Assembly: GCA_910580105.1 (NCBI GenBank)
Contig: CAJTWN010000002.1
Coordinates: 62,001 to 126,000, forward strand
Origin: an uncultured Clostridia bacterium
GTDB taxonomy: Bacteria; Bacillota; Clostridia; Monoglobales; Monoglobaceae
Length of the DNA: 64,000 nucleotides
Direction: 5' to 3'
Below the pieces are notes generated by a model, which was not told the DNA's origin, ran no database searches, and worked only from the letters and a program-made list of their open reading frames with translations. The position numbers were made by a program, and so were the translations under genes. Below are positions 62,196 through 64,000 of the stretch, in pieces (within the stretch, counting starts at the first letter, position 1; every line of letters begins with the position of its first letter).

Positions 62196-62796
62196 AAATC
62201 ACCTTTCCTGCCACACCGGAAGTCAGCCCTTTCCTTGCAGGATTCTCCGAAAGGGCAGCGCCGAGGGCAATTCCAAAGGCGCGGTAAACCGCCTCCCAGA
62301 TATGGTGGCCGTTTTCCCCCTTTTTGATGTCCATATGCAGGGTGCAGCGGGCTCCCTGGGCAAATCCTTCCAAAAAGGTGATCAGTTCCTCCGCCGGAAT
62401 CCCTTCTACAAACTCCTGATAAGGAACTGCCGAGGTAAAATCCAGATGCGCACGGTCTTCAAAAGAAACCGCCGCAACCGCCTGCGCCTCATCAATGATT
62501 CCAATGCCATAGCCATAACCCTCCGGTGCATTTTTCTGGATATACGCCCGGACTGCACGTCCAAGGGTCATGGAAACATCCTCTGTCACAAGATGCACCA
62601 GTTCAAATTCGTCCAGCTCCATGTCAATTTCAATATTCAGAGCCGCACGCCAAGCAATATGCTCGATCATATGGTTCAAAAAAGGATGGGGCGTCCGGAT
62701 TTTTTTCCGGTAATCCGGCGCCAGCTTTCCCTTTTGTATGGTAACTTTGATTGAAGATTCTGTCGTTTTTCGTGTAACTGTGATTTTTTCTTGCAT
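62176..62796 (-). CDS. divergent HisB-like (imidazoleglycerol-phosphate dehydratase family) protein
   Basis: The 206-residue protein keeps the IGPD double-fold layout: PFLNHMIEH, IIDEAQAVAA, TLHMDIKKGENGHHIWEAV. Several metal ligands are altered. FLDHM is FLNHM, the His of the next helix is Arg (residue 50), and HHTxED is HLVTED (His68, then Leu69). The second HHxxEA motif is intact. Genuine IGPD needs both His pairs for its two Mn ions, so this is likely a paralogue with a different or reduced activity. Confidence 0.75.
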   Translation of the reverse strand: MQEKITVTRKTTESSIKVTIQKGKLAPDYRKKIRTPHPFLNHMIEHIAWRAALNIEIDMELDEFELVHLVTEDVSMTLGRAVRAYIQKNAPEGYGYGIGIIDEAQAVAAVSFEDRAHLDFTSAVPYQEFVEGIPAEELITFLEGFAQGARCTLHMDIKKGENGHHIWEAVYRAFGIALGAALSENPARKGLTSGVAGKVIYEVSDN

Positions 62797-62835
62797 CCCA
62801 TCATCTCCCGGAACCGTATTCTTATCTGTAATGCT

Positions 62836-63045
62836 TCATTCTGTACATAAAATTTCCAATGCTCTTTTGTAAAGCGCATCCAGTTCGCAGCCGCAGGAGC
62901 CGCATGCGGCATCTGCCTGCCGGACTGCGGCGGTCAAAGCATCTTTATTTCCCTCTCCTGCCAGGTATTCCTTTGCAGGCGCTGCAATCAAATCCCAGCC
63001 GCATACTGAAAATTTTTTCAAAATTTCCTGTAATTCTCCGTTCAT
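62836..63045 (-). CDS. 69-residue Cys-rich protein
   Basis: ATG 63045 follows AAGGAGC. The protein carries AACGSCGCELDALYKRALEI, i.e. CxxCxC, plus Cys15 and Cys67. It lies between the HisD- and HisB-like genes on the same strand. It may bind a metal or Fe-S cluster, or help assemble one of its neighbours. No family recognised. Confidence 0.6.
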   Translation of the reverse strand: MNGELQEILKKFSVCGWDLIAAPAKEYLAGEGNKDALTAAVRQADAACGSCGCELDALYKRALEILCTE

Positions 63046-63204
63046 ATTTACTCTGCTCCTTCACTATAAATTTAACCCGGAACCTTTATGCAAAGGCCGA
63101 TGATATCCTTTTGCCGCTTCCGTCAAATAAGTACCATAAAACAGGACGGTTCAGCAAAAAACGTACAGGTATGCGTCAAGATGCCATACCGCTCTATTTC
63201 CAAT

Positions 63205-64000
63205 CTATTTCCTCTCCTTCACGGCCAGACCATGGGTGTCAAACCCTTCCACCTTTGCAATCCGATAGGCATATTCGCGCACCATTTCGAACCCGTCTTT
63301 GCTTGCATAACCCACGGAAGAACGCTTCAAAAAGTCAAAGACCGAAACACTGGAATAAGTCTTTGCAAACTGTCCGGTAGGCAGGATTGCATTGGGCCCC
63401 AGCACAAAGTTGCATAGGGTCACAGGGGTATAGTCACCCAGCAGAATCTCACCGGCATTCTTGATTTTCGGAAGAACCTCGAAGGGTTTTTCGGTCATAA
63501 CCTCCATGTGCTCCGGCGCATATTCGTTGACAAAAGCAATACTTTCTTCCAGGCTGTTTGTGATGATTACACCGCCATAGGTATTAAAATTCGTGGTCAC
63601 AAATTCCCGTCGCTTGTCCGAAATCTTTTCCAGCTGACGCTCGACAATGGGAATCACCTTTTCCACCAATTCCGGGCTGTGGGTCACCAACAGAGAAGCT
63701 GAATCCGGGCCGTGCTCTGCCTCAATCATCCAATCAAGCGCCACCTTTTCCGGATCCGCCTTCTCGTCTGTCAGAATAATTGCCTCGCTGGGGCCGGCTG
63801 GAAGACCGGCATCAATATAATTCGCGAGCACACGTTTCGCCGCTGTTGCATAGGAATTTCCGGGACCGATAATTTTGTGGCATTTGGGGATCGTCTCAGT
63901 TCCATAGGCCACAGATGCAACCGCCTGGATACCGCCCACCTTATAAATCTCGGTAATACCGATGATCTTTGCGGCAGCCAAAATGGCATCGTCCACATCT
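63205..64000 (-). CDS. HisD-superfamily dehydrogenase-like protein (5' end outside window)
   Basis: The visible 263 C-terminal residues match the HisD family (GGIQAVASVAYGTETIP, IIGPGNSYATAAKR, PAGPSEAIIL, EYAPEHMEV with the catalytic Glu-His, EGFDTHGLAV with the last Zn His). Relative to E. coli HisD, the Zn ligand Gln259 is Glu (IEAEHGPDS), Asp360 is Asn (CNF for GDY) and His367 is Ala (GPNAILP for GPNHVLP). Histidinol oxidation is therefore doubtful. AEHGPDS recalls the sulfopropanediol dehydrogenase-like branch of the family. The gene leads the cluster leftward. Confidence 0.85.
   Translation of the reverse strand, partial: DVDDAILAAAKIIGITEIYKVGGIQAVASVAYGTETIPKCHKIIGPGNSYATAAKRVLANYIDAGLPAGPSEAIILTDEKADPEKVALDWMIEAEHGPDSASLLVTHSPELVEKVIPIVERQLEKISDKRREFVTTNFNTYGGVIITNSLEESIAFVNEYAPEHMEVMTEKPFEVLPKIKNAGEILLGDYTPVTLCNFVLGPNAILPTGQFAKTYSSVSVFDFLKRSSVGYASKDGFEMVREYAYRIAKVEGFDTHGLAVKERK

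Overview
The window looks like chromosomal DNA from a monoderm Clostridia-type Firmicute with roughly balanced base composition. I cannot place it below class from sequence alone. The evidence is SLH-anchored exported proteins, DivIVA/SepF division genes, a Bacillus/Clostridium-type pyr operon with pyrK and pyrR, a long-form PRPP synthetase, HxlR, YlbF and DUF6062-type proteins, and AGGAGG-type ribosome binding sites before almost every gene. No rRNA, tRNA, phage, transposase or cas gene was recognised.

Layout. 1-7.6 kb (minus): secA, prfB (with a programmed frameshift), prfA, then a Sua5 tRNA-modification enzyme fused to a YwlE-type phosphatase that runs off the left edge. 8-11.2 kb (plus): a large SLH surface protein and a ferritin-like protein. 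11.2-12.2 kb: a 110-bp repeat field. 12.2-15.3 kb (minus): apgM, purA and a small conserved protein. 15.4-24.5 kb (plus): a PucR/CdaR-type regulator, ftsE, ftsX, a 32-residue membrane peptide, ctpA, a protein of unknown function, greA, lysS and a membrane protein. ctpA is bracketed by two copies of an unusual CRISPR-repeat-like array. 24.9-32.9 kb (minus): pyrR-B-C-F-K-D-E followed by two radC paralogues. carA and carB are not in the operon.

32.9-38.4 kb (minus): a division/envelope cluster (HlyD-like adaptor, yggS, sepF, ylmH, divIVA, lspA, rluD). 38.7-49.7 kb (minus): pncB, prs, miaB, ylbF, mutS, mutL, miaA and a flavodoxin, i.e. nucleotide, tRNA-modification and mismatch-repair functions. 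49.8-51.1 kb (plus): a NusG-domain-II/Gx-transporter pair resembling EetA/EetB, plus a small membrane protein and a 16-bp minisatellite. 51.5-55.6 kb (minus): a CPA2 antiporter, pyrimidine-nucleoside phosphorylase, a DUF6062-like Cys protein and an acetyltransferase. 55.8-59.5 kb: an SLH-anchored metallo-beta-lactamase protein, an HxlR/degenerate-MBL divergent pair, and a run of tiny proteins including two ribbon-helix-helix paralogues. 59.5-60.65 kb: a gene-free repeat field.

The right end (60.65-64 kb, minus) carries the most unusual gene set: a HisD-family protein and a HisB-family protein that have both lost metal or catalytic residues, with a small Cys-rich protein, a HAD phosphatase and an orphan fumarase beta subunit. 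It resembles a histidine-biosynthesis fragment but probably is not one. A second genome-scale theme is that almost every long intergenic gap contains its own locally amplified repeat family (16, 44, 65-66, 110 and 145 bp periods) and that one hairpin motif recurs about 48 kb apart.
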